DNA of 64,000 nt from Cristatella mucedo (Eukaryota; Bryozoa; Phylactolaemata; Cristatellidae), in NCBI GenBank assembly GCA_009760855.2, contig WPIO01000002.1:2772501-2836500 (forward strand). The letters are read 5' to 3'. The notes under the pieces were generated by a model that ran no database searches, was not told the DNA's origin, and saw only the letters and a list, made by a program, of their open reading frames with translations. The translations under genes and the position numbers were made by a program. Of the stretch, positions 23,638-35,326 are shown piece by piece (positions within the stretch are counted from its first letter, which is position 1; each line of letters opens with the position of its first letter).

Positions 23638-24595
23638 AGAGATGGCGATACACCCCTTCGTTTGGAGAGCCTCGAGTTGTGCATTTTTTAATTTTCAGCC
23701 GAGCTGATACAAGCGCTCGCGTGGAAGGAAGTTGATTGCTCTTCAAAGCCGAAATGAAAGTTTGAGTGAAAGTTTTCAGTGACTGAACGTTCAATTTTTA
23801 TGCGCCCAGAGTTTGAGATTTCCCGGCGGCTTTAGTCGTCACCTACGTCGGCTACGTCGCCTGCGTCAGATAAGCCAATCGGGTAAATATGCGTTTCTTT
23901 CGCTTAGCTATCGCTGGCGCCCAAATAATTTGTTGTTCTCCCCTGTGCGCTTCGCATGCTTGCATGTGTATAATTCATCGCAAGTTGATAAACAGGGTTG
24001 CAACTAACCGAGTGCCCTCATTGTCTTTTTAACAGTTTTCGCCTGCTTGACTAATTACGGTACCGCGAAACATACTAACCCTTGGTGATTGCTTCTCTTG
24101 CGGTGAATTGCTAAGTACCGCGATGCAGGCTTGATTACTCTATTTCGCTGTGAAAACGACCCAGTAGTCTTATTTTTACTTTCCGTATTATTTCCGAGAT
24201 CCTAAGGCGACATATCACAGACAGGCTACTCTGAAGCGAGATTCATATGTTATCTACTTGTATTGTACCGAATTATATTTGCCCACAATCGACCTGCAAC
24301 GTACTCATAATTCAGTTACAATTCCTAATCTAACTATAGTCTGCTCATAACTCATTTTTATTCTACTAATATGTCCGATGATATCTATTTATTACCTATA
24401 ACTTACGTATGAATTATTTACAATCTACTCATAATTCGTGCGTATAGCCCACTCATAATCTTCCTATCGTTTACTCATAATCTACCTTCATTCTTTTCAC
24501 AATTACTTTCTAATTTACCCATTTTGTACGTATAATCTACATATAATCTACTTTTAATTAATTTCTAATTTACAGATTATCCACATATAGTTTGT
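23638..24595. repeat. Dispersed repeat unit 'b' ending in a TATAATC-rich degenerate array
   Basis: The homologous second copy of the unit at 22,010-23,065, with its own array at about 24,240-24,595. The unique part is clearly diverged from copy a, so the duplication is old. Confidence 0.7.
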
Positions 24596-24785
24596 AATAA
24601 TAATAATAACAATAATAATAATGCACTTGATAAAGCGCCCTCAGAGAACTCAATCTCTTTCTAGGCGCTTCACACCTGCTGCAAAGTAAAATGCAATTGA
24701 ATGGTAAGTAAAATCATGCTTGAAAAACAAACAAAATGAATAATATGGTTAGGGGTGACATGCACAGGGTCAGCATGGGAATAGC
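24596..24785 (-). mobile_element. LINE 'B' 3' end, short
   Basis: AAT repeat, terminal hairpin (GCGCCCTCAGAG ... CTAGGCGC on the plus strand), then AATGGTAAGTAAAATCATGC and GGTTAGGGGTGACATGCAC of the LINE-B 3' region. 5'-truncated after about 190 bp. Confidence 0.8.
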
Positions 24786-25612
24786 GGCGATCGACCAGCT
24801 GACACAGTTGCTGCACCTGAGGTGATTCAGGGCATTTACTTCGTCACGTGCTGTCCAAGGTCGTTCACCTGGGTGAATGCCAGCCAGCCTGCACTCCCTG
24901 CAAACGAAGTTTCTCTTCACACCACAGGCCGTCGTCCAGATCCCGGCCAGTGGTGAAGGTCACCTGTCGCATGAGCAGGACGTTGAGTCCGTCCCCCTGA
25001 AGCACCCGGAGGCTGTTTAAAGGTCCTACGATCGCTCGGCTCGACTAGGCGATCGGCCGATCTTTCGCTGCCCAAGTCGGCTGCAGCGGTGCGATGTCCC
25101 TTGGAGTGTACGTCGAGCCGCGACTGGCCCGGCTCACACTCCAGTCTCTCTGGCTTCCGGTCGTTGGCCGAACCGACGCGGGCGACATCGTAGCTCCCAA
25201 ACGCAAGCTTCTTTTGTCACCTCACCGGACGTTCGGAATTTCCAGATGGCTCAGCCTTCGCAGCTGCCTCCGAAGCCCTGGAGCACCGTGGGCCACCGCT
25301 GAGGGGAGGCACCGCCTCCGAGGGCTGGCAAGCGGCTCCGGCGTCTTTCGACCATGTCGTCATCGCCAGTGCATTCATGCATGCAGCGATCGTGGTGGTT
25401 AAAGCTACTCCAGTCATCGCCCTTTTGACAGTGCAGACAACTCACGGCCAGACTCGGCTGGACCTTACCAGATTTAAACGGGTTTTAACAGGCTCCCGGC
25501 CTCTTAGAACCCCTACTTGCGAGATTCCGCTCCTTTTGAACCCCTGCTGTGGTTAATATAAGATAGGGTAAGCAATTCAAAATTACTGGGTCTTCTGTCG
25601 AAGTAGTAATTT
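24786..25612. other. No assignable feature
   Basis: GC-leaning sequence with open frames on both strands (for example 25,094-25,402 plus). No domain, splice structure or transposon motif is recognised. Confidence 0.4.
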
Positions 25613-25615
25613 GCG

Positions 25616-25660
25616 AGTAATAATAATAATAACATATGCGTGTAGTGCCCTCAGAGAAGA
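25616..25660 (-). mobile_element. LINE-B terminal tail fragment
   Basis: AATAATAATAATAAC followed by GTAGTGCCCTCAGAGAAG is the outer half of the LINE-B terminal tail. Confidence 0.5.
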
Positions 25661-25661
25661 T

Positions 25662-26170
25662 GCTGATGGCGTAGGCAGCAGCAGTGGCGACAGTAGCAGC
25701 ACCGATGGCTGGGCCACGGAGGGTGGCTTCGGAAGCAGCAGTGGCGACAGTAGCAGCACCGATGGCTCTGCCAGAGCAGATGGGGACGGCTGCAGCACTG
25801 GTGGGAGGTCAACAACGGACCATGACGCCAGCAGCAGCGCTGGTGGTTCAGCCTTGAAGGACGGCGCCGGCAGCAGCTGTGCTGACAGCAGCAGCAGCAC
25901 TGATGACTTGGCCAGTGTGGATGAGGACGAGTGCAGCACTGGTGGCTGGGCCAGCTAAGACCTCGCCGGCAGCAGCAGGGGGGCACAGCAGCAGCAGCAC
26001 TGATGCTGCTGATGCTGCTGCTGCTGCTGCTGTGCCATGGCGAATGGCACGGGCAGCAGCAGTGGTGCCGGTAGCGAAGCTAGCTTCTTGCGTTGCCACG
26101 GTGATGGTAGCAAAGCTAGCTTCTTGCGTTGCCATGGTGATGGTAGCAAAGCTAGCTTCTTGCCTCGCCA
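25662..26170. repeat. GCAG-rich minisatellites with 36-bp and longer units
   Basis: The first part repeats AGCAGCAGTGGCGACAGTAG followed by CAGCACCGATGGCT, with degenerate copies to about 25,950. A CAGCAG/CTGCTG patch follows near 25,990-26,035. From 26,070 a 36-bp unit containing AAGCTAGCTTCTTGCGTTGC occurs three times. Ser/Asp/Gly-rich (plus) and Leu/Pro-rich (minus) frames read across it but look like repeat artefacts. Confidence 0.85.
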
Positions 26171-26174
26171 TGCC

Positions 26175-27240
26175 TAGACCTGCAAAGCGTCTTCGCGAAC
26201 AAGAGAGACAGAGCTGGGCGCAACAGCAGCAGCTGACTTAGGCACCTGTATGTGGGGTCAGCACCTAGAGCATGCTCACATCCCTGAGAGTGTGCTCCAG
26301 CATTGATAGCTGACCCTTTGACCCTGACCGCGGGTTTCTTGCACCTCCGGACCCAAGGAGTGAGAGGGAGTGCTCAGCTGAGCACAGATCCGTGCAGGCT
26401 GGAGAGGGGAGTCATCACTAGTAGCTTGCACAGACCCGTAAGGATGGGAGGACTGGAGGTTACCAGCGGTAGCTTTCACGGATCAACTCCTTAAAGATTC
26501 TTCATCGGAGAGAAATGCTCTTAAAGGAAAGGAAAGGTAGGCGTTCACAAAACGAAAGCTTGCAAGCAGCTCGCTTTGTGCGGCTTTGCAGATGGGCATC
26601 GGAAGTGTGTTCTTTATTCTGGCTGTATTGTATAATAGTTATTATGATTACAGGGGTACTACAATTACACATGATGTTACATACGACTTAATATATGTAC
26701 GCCGAGAAGTGTATAAGAATGCAGAGAGATCCTGCTACTTTTCTTGTGTCTTTTCTATTATCATACATATCTAGAAGCTGACATTAGATATACCCGTGTG
26801 CACCATCTTGGGCTACTACCCACTGATCTGCCTCAGGGCGTCTGGCTGTGGTTTTAACTATCCCCAGTTTTGTTAGAAACCCCGACTTCAGCTTTTTGCT
26901 TCTGAAACTTGAGATTCACATCAGACTTACTAGCTATCTTGACTTGGTGAATATAAAGTCAGACCAAGTGTTTTCATGGTTACTACTGCTTATATATTTT
27001 TATCTAAGACGCAAGTGTTTCTTATTAATAGCTTATACAGATTTTATTAATAACTTGTACGGAGATGGTCAGCCCTGCCTGATAACCTGTTCAAATCCTA
27101 GTAAGTAAGGGGGTTCATTTCCACTAACTTGTTGGTGAGGGGGATTTCAGTATGAGCAGCTGGGACAAATTCTCACGGGTTTCAGCAGCAAAAGCCGACC
27201 TAAATCTGCAGGGTGAGGGTTTTAGCTCCTGCTGTATGAA
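26175..27240. other. No assignable feature
   Basis: No gene or transposon motif recognised. Open frames are short and AT-driven. Confidence 0.4.
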
Positions 27241-27600
27241 TATATCGCCATGCGTCTTGGGTTAGAAACTTGGCAAGTATTGCTGGCTGATATATTAGCG
27301 AAAGAAGCCTGCTCATATCTTAGCACGCCTGACCAGCTCATTACGTAGCACCTGTTGCTTGCTCATACGCAAGCACCTGAAGCCGGCCGACATACTAGCA
27401 CCTGCAGGCTGCTCAGATACTAGTACCGGTAGCAGGCTCATATATTAGCATCCATGCCATGTTCCTACTAGCACTTACAAGCTTACATACCAGAATTAAA
27501 TTATGCTTACATACAAGCACCTGCAGCCAGAACAAATACCGTCGCCTGTAGACGTCTAACATACAAGCATTTTGAGTCCACTCCTATACATACATATAGT
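27240..27600. repeat. Degenerate tandem repeat, about 30-40 bp units
   Basis: Recurring GCTCATATA(C/T)TAGCA and CAAGCACCTG(C/A)AGCC blocks at irregular spacing, about ten degenerate copies. Confidence 0.6.
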
Positions 27601-30045
27601 GGCTCTCGTAGCCTGCACCAGTAGCCAACTTAAAAAAAATATCGCCTGTAAGACCCAGGGAATGGCTAGGAACATGCACGTGATTGTGCAATGGTAAGCA
27701 AAGAAAAAAAGAAATCAGGTTCTCCAGGAGGCGTCGTGAAAAGGCAATCTGCTCATATATCAGGGACGTAGCTATTCAGCCCAGATACTAAGTCATACTC
27801 AAGTTGTACTAAGTCACCTCTGAACCCATTGCCTTGCAAGTTAAGAGTAACAGCAGACGGAGCTTAAGAGGTAGCCAAAAAGCGCGATAAGGTACCAAGT
27901 TGCACTTGTCTAGCCAAAGCCACGGCAAAGGCAACTTTATGATTGGGACAATACGGAACCGGACTGTGGTGGTGATGCTTTAAGACAGCAGTAGCTGACG
28001 TCTTAAAAGTCATACGATGCAGTGCAAGGGTAGATAGCATGCCTATTTATGTACGTACATGGCACCGTGGATGGTAAGCACTCAAAACAAAACTGCTAGC
28101 AAAGCTGGAATCCTTGTCGAGCTGATGCCCACAAGTAACCTCTAAATGAAGTAATCTCCCGTTTGTACTTACTAAAAGCAGACGTTTGGCAGTTCTCAGC
28201 AGCTGCTGCTCTTGTTCGTATCAGATTGGTTGATCGCTGATTTTGGTTAAGGATGTGAAGCAGAAAATATCTCTTGCAAGCGAATGAAATCACTCACAAT
28301 GCGATTGCGTGTCATGCCATTTTTTTCTTTTTCAGCTTTCAATCTCATTCGAGCTCTCGGTCGAGCTCTTGGCTGCCTCTGCTCAAGCAGAGCACACGAT
28401 GCAAGCGACACGCACCTTGCGACGACAATAGAAACCCGACTGACGCGTCGGACGCTCCCAGCAACGGCGAGCATCTCAATTGGTTATCGAGCCGCTGCCC
28501 GATCGATCGACCGATCGATCGGGCCTGTTGTCACCCCATATTGATCGATCGTGCCTGTCGTGACCCTTGATCCCAGCCACAGCCAGCCAAGCAGCATCGC
28601 GGCCGCAGCCACGGTGCTGCTTCATTGGCAGCCACTGCATGCTCACCGACTGACGCAGCCGCCCGCCCGCCGCAGCAGCAGCTACACCGATGACGGCTCA
28701 CCGACCGTCGTCGCTCACCGACCGTCTTCGTGCGAAGCCCACTGAGCGGCGCCAGTCGGTCGATCTCGAGCTGAATGGCCGCACCGACTAATGGCACTCT
28801 CGTCGATGCTTTGGAGAGAGCCGGGAAACGGCAACAGTGCCAGCGCTGCTATGCCTACGCAGCGAACTTTCCAAAACTGCAACGAGCACACATTCCACCG
28901 CATAGCCGACCGTTCAATTCGAGTTTCATCAAAACTGAAAAGGCAGCAACAGCGCCAGGAGCGGCCAACGCCGAGGACATCACTAGCCAACCGGCCTGCA
29001 TGACTACCAGGCTGGGCCACCGTCGTGCATTACTTTCGCGTTGCCGCTGCTGACCTCTCGCAGCAAATAATTTCTAGAGCGAAGCCCGTGACGGATGACA
29101 TCGGTCAGGCCCTGGTCTCTCGATGACTCAGCGGTAGTCGATAACGAAGCAGCAACCATTATTTTGCTGGAGGGGGAAGGAGCCGAGCCAATGGCACTTC
29201 AAGAATTCCAAATGAGCAACGGCTAAATATTAAAGGAAAATCAAATTTATTATATTTGATTGTTTTAGCAATAATCAGGGCAGGGTGCTCGGGTGAGTTG
29301 GTCAGCTCAAGCACAGACCACTGGGAAGGGACAGTCTTCGGCACAGAGTCGTGGGGGGTAGAGGGGGTGCGCTCAAGCAGCTAAGACTGTGAGGGAGACA
29401 GGTTCGCGAGACGAATATCGCGACGACGTGCCTGCTGGTTGATCGTAACCCTGCGACGTAAGGGTACTCTTAGACTCGGGCATCAGCGCCTCGAGTAAAA
29501 AGAGTCCATTCTCTCACCTTGTGCTGATAGTAGGGTCGGGTGGGGAGGACAGGTAAGGCGGGCTGAACCTAAGAGAAGGCAGGTGCACGAGGATCCTGCG
29601 ATTTTCGAGGGTCCTGCGTGCAGAGCTGCTGCGCTTCGATCTAACGATGTGCTTGGGCCACAGACACGGCAAACCCAATTATACATTTTCTTTACTCTTG
29701 AAGAGATCAGTTTCGCAGTTCAACTGCATTAGCACTTCTTTCGACACTGTATACACGAAGCCCATACTGCCACCGTCGTCAGCGTCGTGGGGGGTGTTGA
29801 GAGGACGATTGCAGCACAAGTAGGAAGCGATGGGAAGAACTACCTGCCTTCTGCAGTGACAGACAGGGAAGTGGGTAAGGCGGTTTTTTCCCTAACTTGT
29901 GCAGTAAGTATACCGGCGGTATTCGTGTGGGGATTGGTGGGAGGGAGAACGGCATCCTGAGATGGGGAAGGCAGCTACCCCCACATCGGGTAGGGTGAGT
30001 GGGCTAAAAAGACAGTAAGTATTTAACGTGTTTAGCTCATTTAAC
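27601..30045. other. No confident gene; CpG-richer patch at 28.3-29.1 kb
   Basis: Between 28,340 and 29,060 GC rises, with a GATCGATCGACCGATCGATC palindromic patch at about 28,501-28,520. Open frames such as 28,775-29,053 show no recognised motif. It could be a promoter or unrecognised exon, but nothing supports a call. Confidence 0.35.
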
Positions 30046-30049
30046 AGTC

Positions 30050-30190
30050 TTATTTATATAGTGGCAAAAGAGTCTCAGCGCCAGAAGAGCCTCTGTGGTA
30101 GGTAGTCCTACTACCATTGGGAAATATGTGATTGCCTGCTGCTGGACTCGAACCCACGACCTGGGTCCTGAAGGAAAAGCACATTACTGC
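30050..30190 (-). mobile_element. tRNA-derived SINE, third variant, minus strand
   Basis: On the minus strand the tRNA-like part has B-box GGGTTCGAGTCC preceded by GACCCAGGTCGT, then GCAGGCAATCACATATTTCC and GAGGCTCTTCTGGCGCT. The body resembles the type 1 SINE but is diverged. Confidence 0.6.
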
Positions 30191-30469
30191 TATGATGAGT
30201 TCAAGTAGAGAGTAATGGAAACAACTGCTTTCCTCACTGACAGCCACAAAAGAAAGGAAGAGACTAAGGAAATCACATACAGCCATAGGACAGACTGTGC
30301 CTAACCTAGTAGCACTAGGACTCTTATCTAATCTTTCAACCCACTTGCTGCATGTATTGATAACATCCGCACATGGATGGTAGCAAATTTTCTATAACAA
30401 AATGATGATAAAACTAACTTACTAGTTATGGGCAAACCCAGTGTGATTCACATAACATTGCTAAAATTC

Positions 30470-31385
30470 GGGCTTGTTTAGATAAGTATACTACATCTAA
30501 GTTGGTCCATGCATTCGTGACATCCCGTCTCGACTTCTGCAGCTCACTGCTCGCTGGCCTACCGGCATGTGCGATCAGGCGATTGCAGCTGGTGCAAAAC
30601 TCCGCAGTTAGGCTTGTCTGTCGTGAGCGTCGCAGTTGCTACATTACTCCACTTCTCGCCGACCTGCACTGGCTCCCAGTCAAGCAGCGGATTGACTTCA
30701 AGGTTTTGTCCTTCACTTTTAGGTCACTTCATTCTTTGGCTCAAGCCTATCTCTCAGATATATTCCCCCATCAGGCCGAGCATCGTACCTCCCGCTTGGT
30801 TAGCCGTAATGGCTCACTAGGTAAGGCGGTTGCTTTTCACAACCTCGGCCGAGGTCGTTGGTTCGAATCCTGTGGTGGGCGATCCTGTATCGCCGCTGCA
30901 AGCGGTGGTGATAGCCGTCAAGGCTCTTATGTCGCTATACTATAAGAGGCTGTTTAATCAGCTTGTATTTACTTTCGGAATCCAACAGTCTACAAATACC
31001 CCGTACAAACCTCAAATCCTTTGGAGACCGTGCATTTAGTTCATATGCTCCCAAAGCCTGGAACTCCCTCCCGACCTGCGTCAGACCATCCCCTAACCTG
31101 ACCACATTTAAACAGAATTTAAAAACGCCTATTTAGAACAGCAATTAGTGAGTCCCTGTGACTCGTCCTTGATGTGCTTATGCGTGCTGATACTGTGCAT
31201 GCTGCCACTAACCACATTTGCATGCTGACCCTGTGCATGTCACCCCTAACCATGTTATTCATTCAGTCAAGGATGATTTTACTCACCAGTCAATTGCATT
31301 TCCCTTTGCAGCAAATGTAAAGCGCCAAGAGAGAGAGACAAAGTTCTCTGAGGGCGCTTTATCAAGTGCATTATTATTATTATCT
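30470..31385 (+). mobile_element. LINE 'B' copy 4, 3' half, plus strand, split by SINE type 1
   Basis: The frame 30,502-30,800 reads VHAFVTSRLDFCSSLLAGLP and LLADLHWLPVKQRIDFKVLS, the C-terminal RT region of CR1/L2-type elements. After the SINE at about 30,796-30,969 the LINE resumes (TTTCGGAATCCAACAGTCTA), matching the uninterrupted copy at 34.3-35.0 kb. It ends with GTAAAGCGCC ... GAGGGCGCTTTATCAAGTGC and an ATT tail. Confidence 0.9.
30796..30969 (+). mobile_element. SINE type 1 nested in LINE 'B' copy 4
   Basis: GCCGTAATGGCTCACTAGGT head, B-box TGGTTCGAATCC and body GGTGGGCGATCCTGTATCGC followed by GGCTCTTATGTCGCTATAC. Flanking LINE sequence is continuous when the SINE is ignored. Confidence 0.88.
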
Positions 31386-31589
31386 TATGAACAGATACAG
31401 CCAAAGAGTTTATCTCGCGATCTCGTCCCGCCTTATAAAATAATGTACTTTCGTGACAGATTTAGAAATAAATGCAGCACCAAGAATTTGCTACCGCCTA
31501 AGGCTCAAAGGGTTTGGGCAGAGTGTGGTGCGAGCAATGAGTGGCCGGAGGGGCACGCACAGCTGGGTGTGGGGGGGGGTTTCGACGAA

Positions 31590-32765
31590 TTACCGAAATC
31601 CACAACAATCCACTCTAATTAGGCTAGCAACGACCGGGCGTAAGCGTTGCCGAGCTCACATTTTGCGCTGATATTGGAATACACGTTCAAAATTATCTGT
31701 CCACTAAATTTCATGTCGCTGCGCGAACTCGCACTTATGCAAATGAGCTTTGACGCCGGACGCCTGTACCGCAATCCACCGCCATCTACCTAAATCCACC
31801 GCAATTCATTCTAGTTCCCGTCAAATCCACCACAAATCAGCTGCGCACAGCTCCAAAAAATTTGGAATATCAAACTACGCTGCACGTACAATGTACCCAG
31901 AAAACTTCTCGCGATTCCGCTCACGCGCTCTCACCAAGTCCACTGAAATAAGATTGCAGTGGCTCAGGCCAACTGCATTGCACCATGCAACGAAAGAAGT
32001 CCTTAGAGAAAAGCTCTTTTTTGCTTGCATATCATGGCACACTCTGCGACAATTGTATTTAAAAAAAATTCACTTGCATTGGCACGGCCGTGCTCGTGCA
32101 ATCGACTGCAGTAGCCCGGGCCAATACAGCAATCCACTTCAATCCACAGAATCCACCGCATACAAAATCGAAATACGTTGCGCCGAGTTCCAGTTTTTAT
32201 TGCATATAAAGGTGCACCGCGCTGTGTGCACAACCACATAAAATAAGAAAATTGTGCAGCCTCGCACTGTAGCAATGGGTGGCAATCGCCTGAAATGACG
32301 TGGAAAACTACCGCAATCCACCCTATTCCACTGCAAATCATCCTCAAATCGCCATCGCGAAGCTCTAATTGACATTGCATATAAGACTAGACTCAGTTCA
32401 AAGTGTATCCACAAAATTTCGATCCATTATGCACACGCGTTCTCATGCATTGAATTGCAATCGACTGGCTATACCGAAATCACCTCAATCCGCCGAAATC
32501 CGCTGCAATCCGCCACACAGCGACCAGAACGCGTACACTAGAGGCTCTAATTATGATTGAATGCTGCTCTAATCTTTGGTTATTGTGTACTCGCATAACT
32601 TCACTGTGATTTCCTCGGCCATTCTGCAGCAATGCACTGCAATCGACTGCAACTGCCCGGGCCAGTACGTCAATGTACCGCAACCCGCCAAAAAACGACC
32701 TGAATACGTACACGTTAAGCTCTAATAGTGATTGCACGTTGCTCTAATTTGAACCCGGAAAACGT
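31590..32765. repeat. About 180-bp degenerate satellite, 5-6 units
   Basis: Landmarks recur at regular steps. CAATCG(A/C)CTG occurs at about 32,098, 32,284, 32,458 and 32,639. AGCTCTAAT(T/A) occurs at about 32,363, 32,544 and 32,720. Each unit also holds a cluster of CAATCCACCG-type 10-mers. Earlier, more diverged units run back to about 31,590. Confidence 0.75.
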
Positions 32766-33440
32766 TCATGCATGGCACCCCATGCCAGGCAACTTGTTGC
32801 AGATTCCAACTCTGTTCTAATCACGAAATACTTGTTGCTTGCAGTCTTATCTAAGGTTGACTTAAAACCTTTGCTCGTTCTCGTTAGAGTGGTCCTGCTG
32901 CACAGAGTCAGGATTAAAATTATTATACTTACAAATCTCATGCAGCTCTCATTTGCAGCAGCCAATACCATGTCAGCCGCATGTTTATTTTTCCCTCAAG
33001 CTTTCCTTGCCTTACCACGGGTGTGAAAGTATAAAAACCGCCACCGCTGCCGCCGAAGCGTCATGCTGTTTATTATCCAGGCCACTTTGGACCTCGTGTA
33101 CGGCACCGTAATAACCTAGGCTTTATTCGTCACTAGTTTACTCTATTATCTACGCGTCAACTTGGACATTTACAAATATTTGCGTTGTGTGTCCCATGTT
33201 GCTCTGTTCAAGTGAACCGGCGTGACTTCGCTGCCGGTCAAAGCGCTAGTTTACAGAATGCAAGCGTTTGCAGTGCACTGTCAGTAGTCTAGTCCGTAAG
33301 CAGCAAAATTAGTTCTTAAAACATTGGTCCATGCATATATCAATGGCGTTACAACACCAATAATCGAGTCGAGCCGAGCAACAAGTAGCCGCTTTACTAC
33401 TATACCAAGCCATCATTTTTTTTAAAGGATCGTCTAGTGG
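32766..33440. other. No assignable feature
   Basis: No gene or named transposon seen. TACAATATA-like motifs begin near 33,490. Confidence 0.4.
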
Positions 33441-33479
33441 TCGGCGCAGCAGGACTGAAAGGCGAGCGATCATCTAAAA

Positions 33480-34265
33480 CAAGTCTGCAAAACGATACAA
33501 TGTAGATACAATATACTACAATATATTGGCTACAATACATTATACTTATTTGGGTGACCATATTGTACTGGATTGCTTGACAGTATCAATATATTGTACT
33601 AGGTTGTTTGATAGTATCAATATAGATATAGTATAGCGCTGCAGCGACGCGACATGTCCATGAAAGTATCGGATGTTTTATTCCAATCGATTATTGAATC
33701 ATACCAAGAGTTTGCTTTCCATCACTATGTTGGCAGCGATGCAGATATCATCAATTACAAAGAGTTGGAATCTGCCGTCGTCAAGATACAAACAAACAAG
33801 GAGAACACACTGACAATTCATGAAAAGCGTGCTGTTGAACAATTGTTGCTGCCTGTATCTCCGGACGCGGAAAACGCTGCAGACTGACGATCCTTCGACG
33901 GAAAAGAAAGACGATGTATTTTGCTGAACGAGCACTCAAGCAACATATTGATGAGAAGAAAACATACAACAAGCAAATCAACACCAGTTTCTTGCTTCCA
34001 TCATTAAATGAGGTGGAGAGACTTTTCTCTATGACGAAGCGAGTGTTTTGTTCTTACCGGCGTAGTTTGCAACCCAGAGCGTTGAAGGTACTGATTTTTC
34101 TGAATAAAAACAAGTCGGAAGTGTGGAATTTTGCTCTGGCAATTGGATTCTGGATTTTGAATTTTGATCGCGAATAAAAAGATCGCGAATAAAAAAGTCT
34201 CAGAGACAGACAGCCAATGGTAACGAAAGCAGAGAAAAACATCGCAACATACGATGTGCAATATA
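33480..34265 (+). pseudogene. hAT transposase C-terminal remnant
   Basis: The frame 33,914-34,177 contains LPSLNEVERLFSMTKRV followed by LQPRALKVLIFLNKNKSEVW. That matches the hAT dimerisation domain at the transposase C-terminus, where the ERLFS block and terminal W are typical. An upstream open frame (33,654-33,887) may be part of the same protein in another frame. The catalytic N-terminal parts are missing. TACAATATATTG-like motifs lie on both sides and could be remnants of element ends. Confidence 0.7.
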
Positions 34266-34275
34266 TTGCATTGGT

Positions 34276-34968
34276 GGGATATAATATTAATAATAATAAC
34301 AGTTACAATAATGCACTTGATATAGCGCCCTCAGATAACTCAATCTCTTTCTAGGCGCTTTACATTTCCTGCAAAGTGAAATGCAATTGAATGGTGAGTA
34401 ATATCATGCTTGATAAACAGACAAAATGAATAACGTGGTTAGGGGTGACATGCACAGGGTCAGCATGCAAATGTGGTTAGTGGCAGCATGCACAGTGTCA
34501 GCACGCATAAGCACATCAAGGATGAATCACAGGGGCCCACTTAATGCTGTTCTAAATAGGCGTTTTTAAGTTCTTTTTCAATGTGGTAAGGTCAGCGGAT
34601 GTTCTGACGCAGGTCGGGAGGGAGTTCCAGGCTTTGGGAGCATATGAACTAAATGCACGGTCTCCAAAGGATTCGAGGTTTGTACGAGGAATCGGTAGAC
34701 TCTCTGATTCCGAAAAGCGGGTGGTACGATGCTTGGCCTGGTGGGGAGTAGATCTGAGAGATAGGCTGGAGCCAAAGAATGAAGTGATCTAAAAGTGAGC
34801 GACAAGACCTTGAAGTCGATCCGTTGCTTGACTGGTAGCCAGTGCAGGTCGGCGAGAAGTGGTGTGATGTGGCAACTGCGAAGCTCACGACAGATAAGCC
34901 TAGCTGCAGAGTTTTGCACCTGCTGCAATCGCCTGACTGCAAATGCCGGTAGGCCAGTAAGCAAATAT
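34276..34968 (-). mobile_element. LINE 'B' copy 5, 3' half, minus strand
   Basis: The minus frame 34,578-34,964 reads LLADLHWLPVKQRIDFKVLS and SLAPAYLSDLLPTRPS, the RT C-terminal region. It ends in the hairpin and an AAT tail at about 34,280-34,362. It is the least interrupted copy and lies next to the hAT remnant, with TATTGTATATATT-like sequence on the far side. Confidence 0.9.
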
Positions 34969-34969
34969 T

Positions 34970-35275
34970 AATATATTGTATATATTATTTGACTACTGCA
35001 ATATAATGGATTTTGGAATTATTGCCATTTATTTATAGTTGAACATCAGAAAAGTGAATACAATAATATTACTGCGCGAAACCTTGATCTAAAGTAAGAT
35101 CAACATATAAAATCGATCAAAGCACATACCAACGACCTTTACGTCAATTCTGAATGTTCTTGAGCAACGTATTTACACTTTTGCTAAAGCCTACATCACT
35201 TGGGGCATAGGTGTGCAAGAACCGTTTACCATATACAAGTTTGGTGTGCTCGCGAACCGATTACTCATTTACGAG
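34970..35275. other. Flank of second histone pair
   Basis: AT-rich sequence. A short direct duplication of the H2A downstream flank (AAGTTTGGTGTG and GAGTTTGGTGG) occurs near 35,238-35,283. No gene. Confidence 0.45.
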
Positions 35276-35281
35276 TTTGGT

Positions 35282-35297
35282 GGTCCTGAAAAGGACC
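35282..35297 (-). terminator. Histone 3' stem-loop of H2A copy 2
   Basis: On the minus strand GGTCCTTTTCAGGACC followed by ACC, identical to copy 1. Confidence 0.95.
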
Positions 35298-35326
35298 GTT
35301 TTGTTGTCGCTGCGACGCTACTTCAA

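Noticed and set aside
28274-29053. Open frames in the 28.3-29.1 kb GC patch
   Set aside because: No motif, no splice structure and competing frames on both strands.
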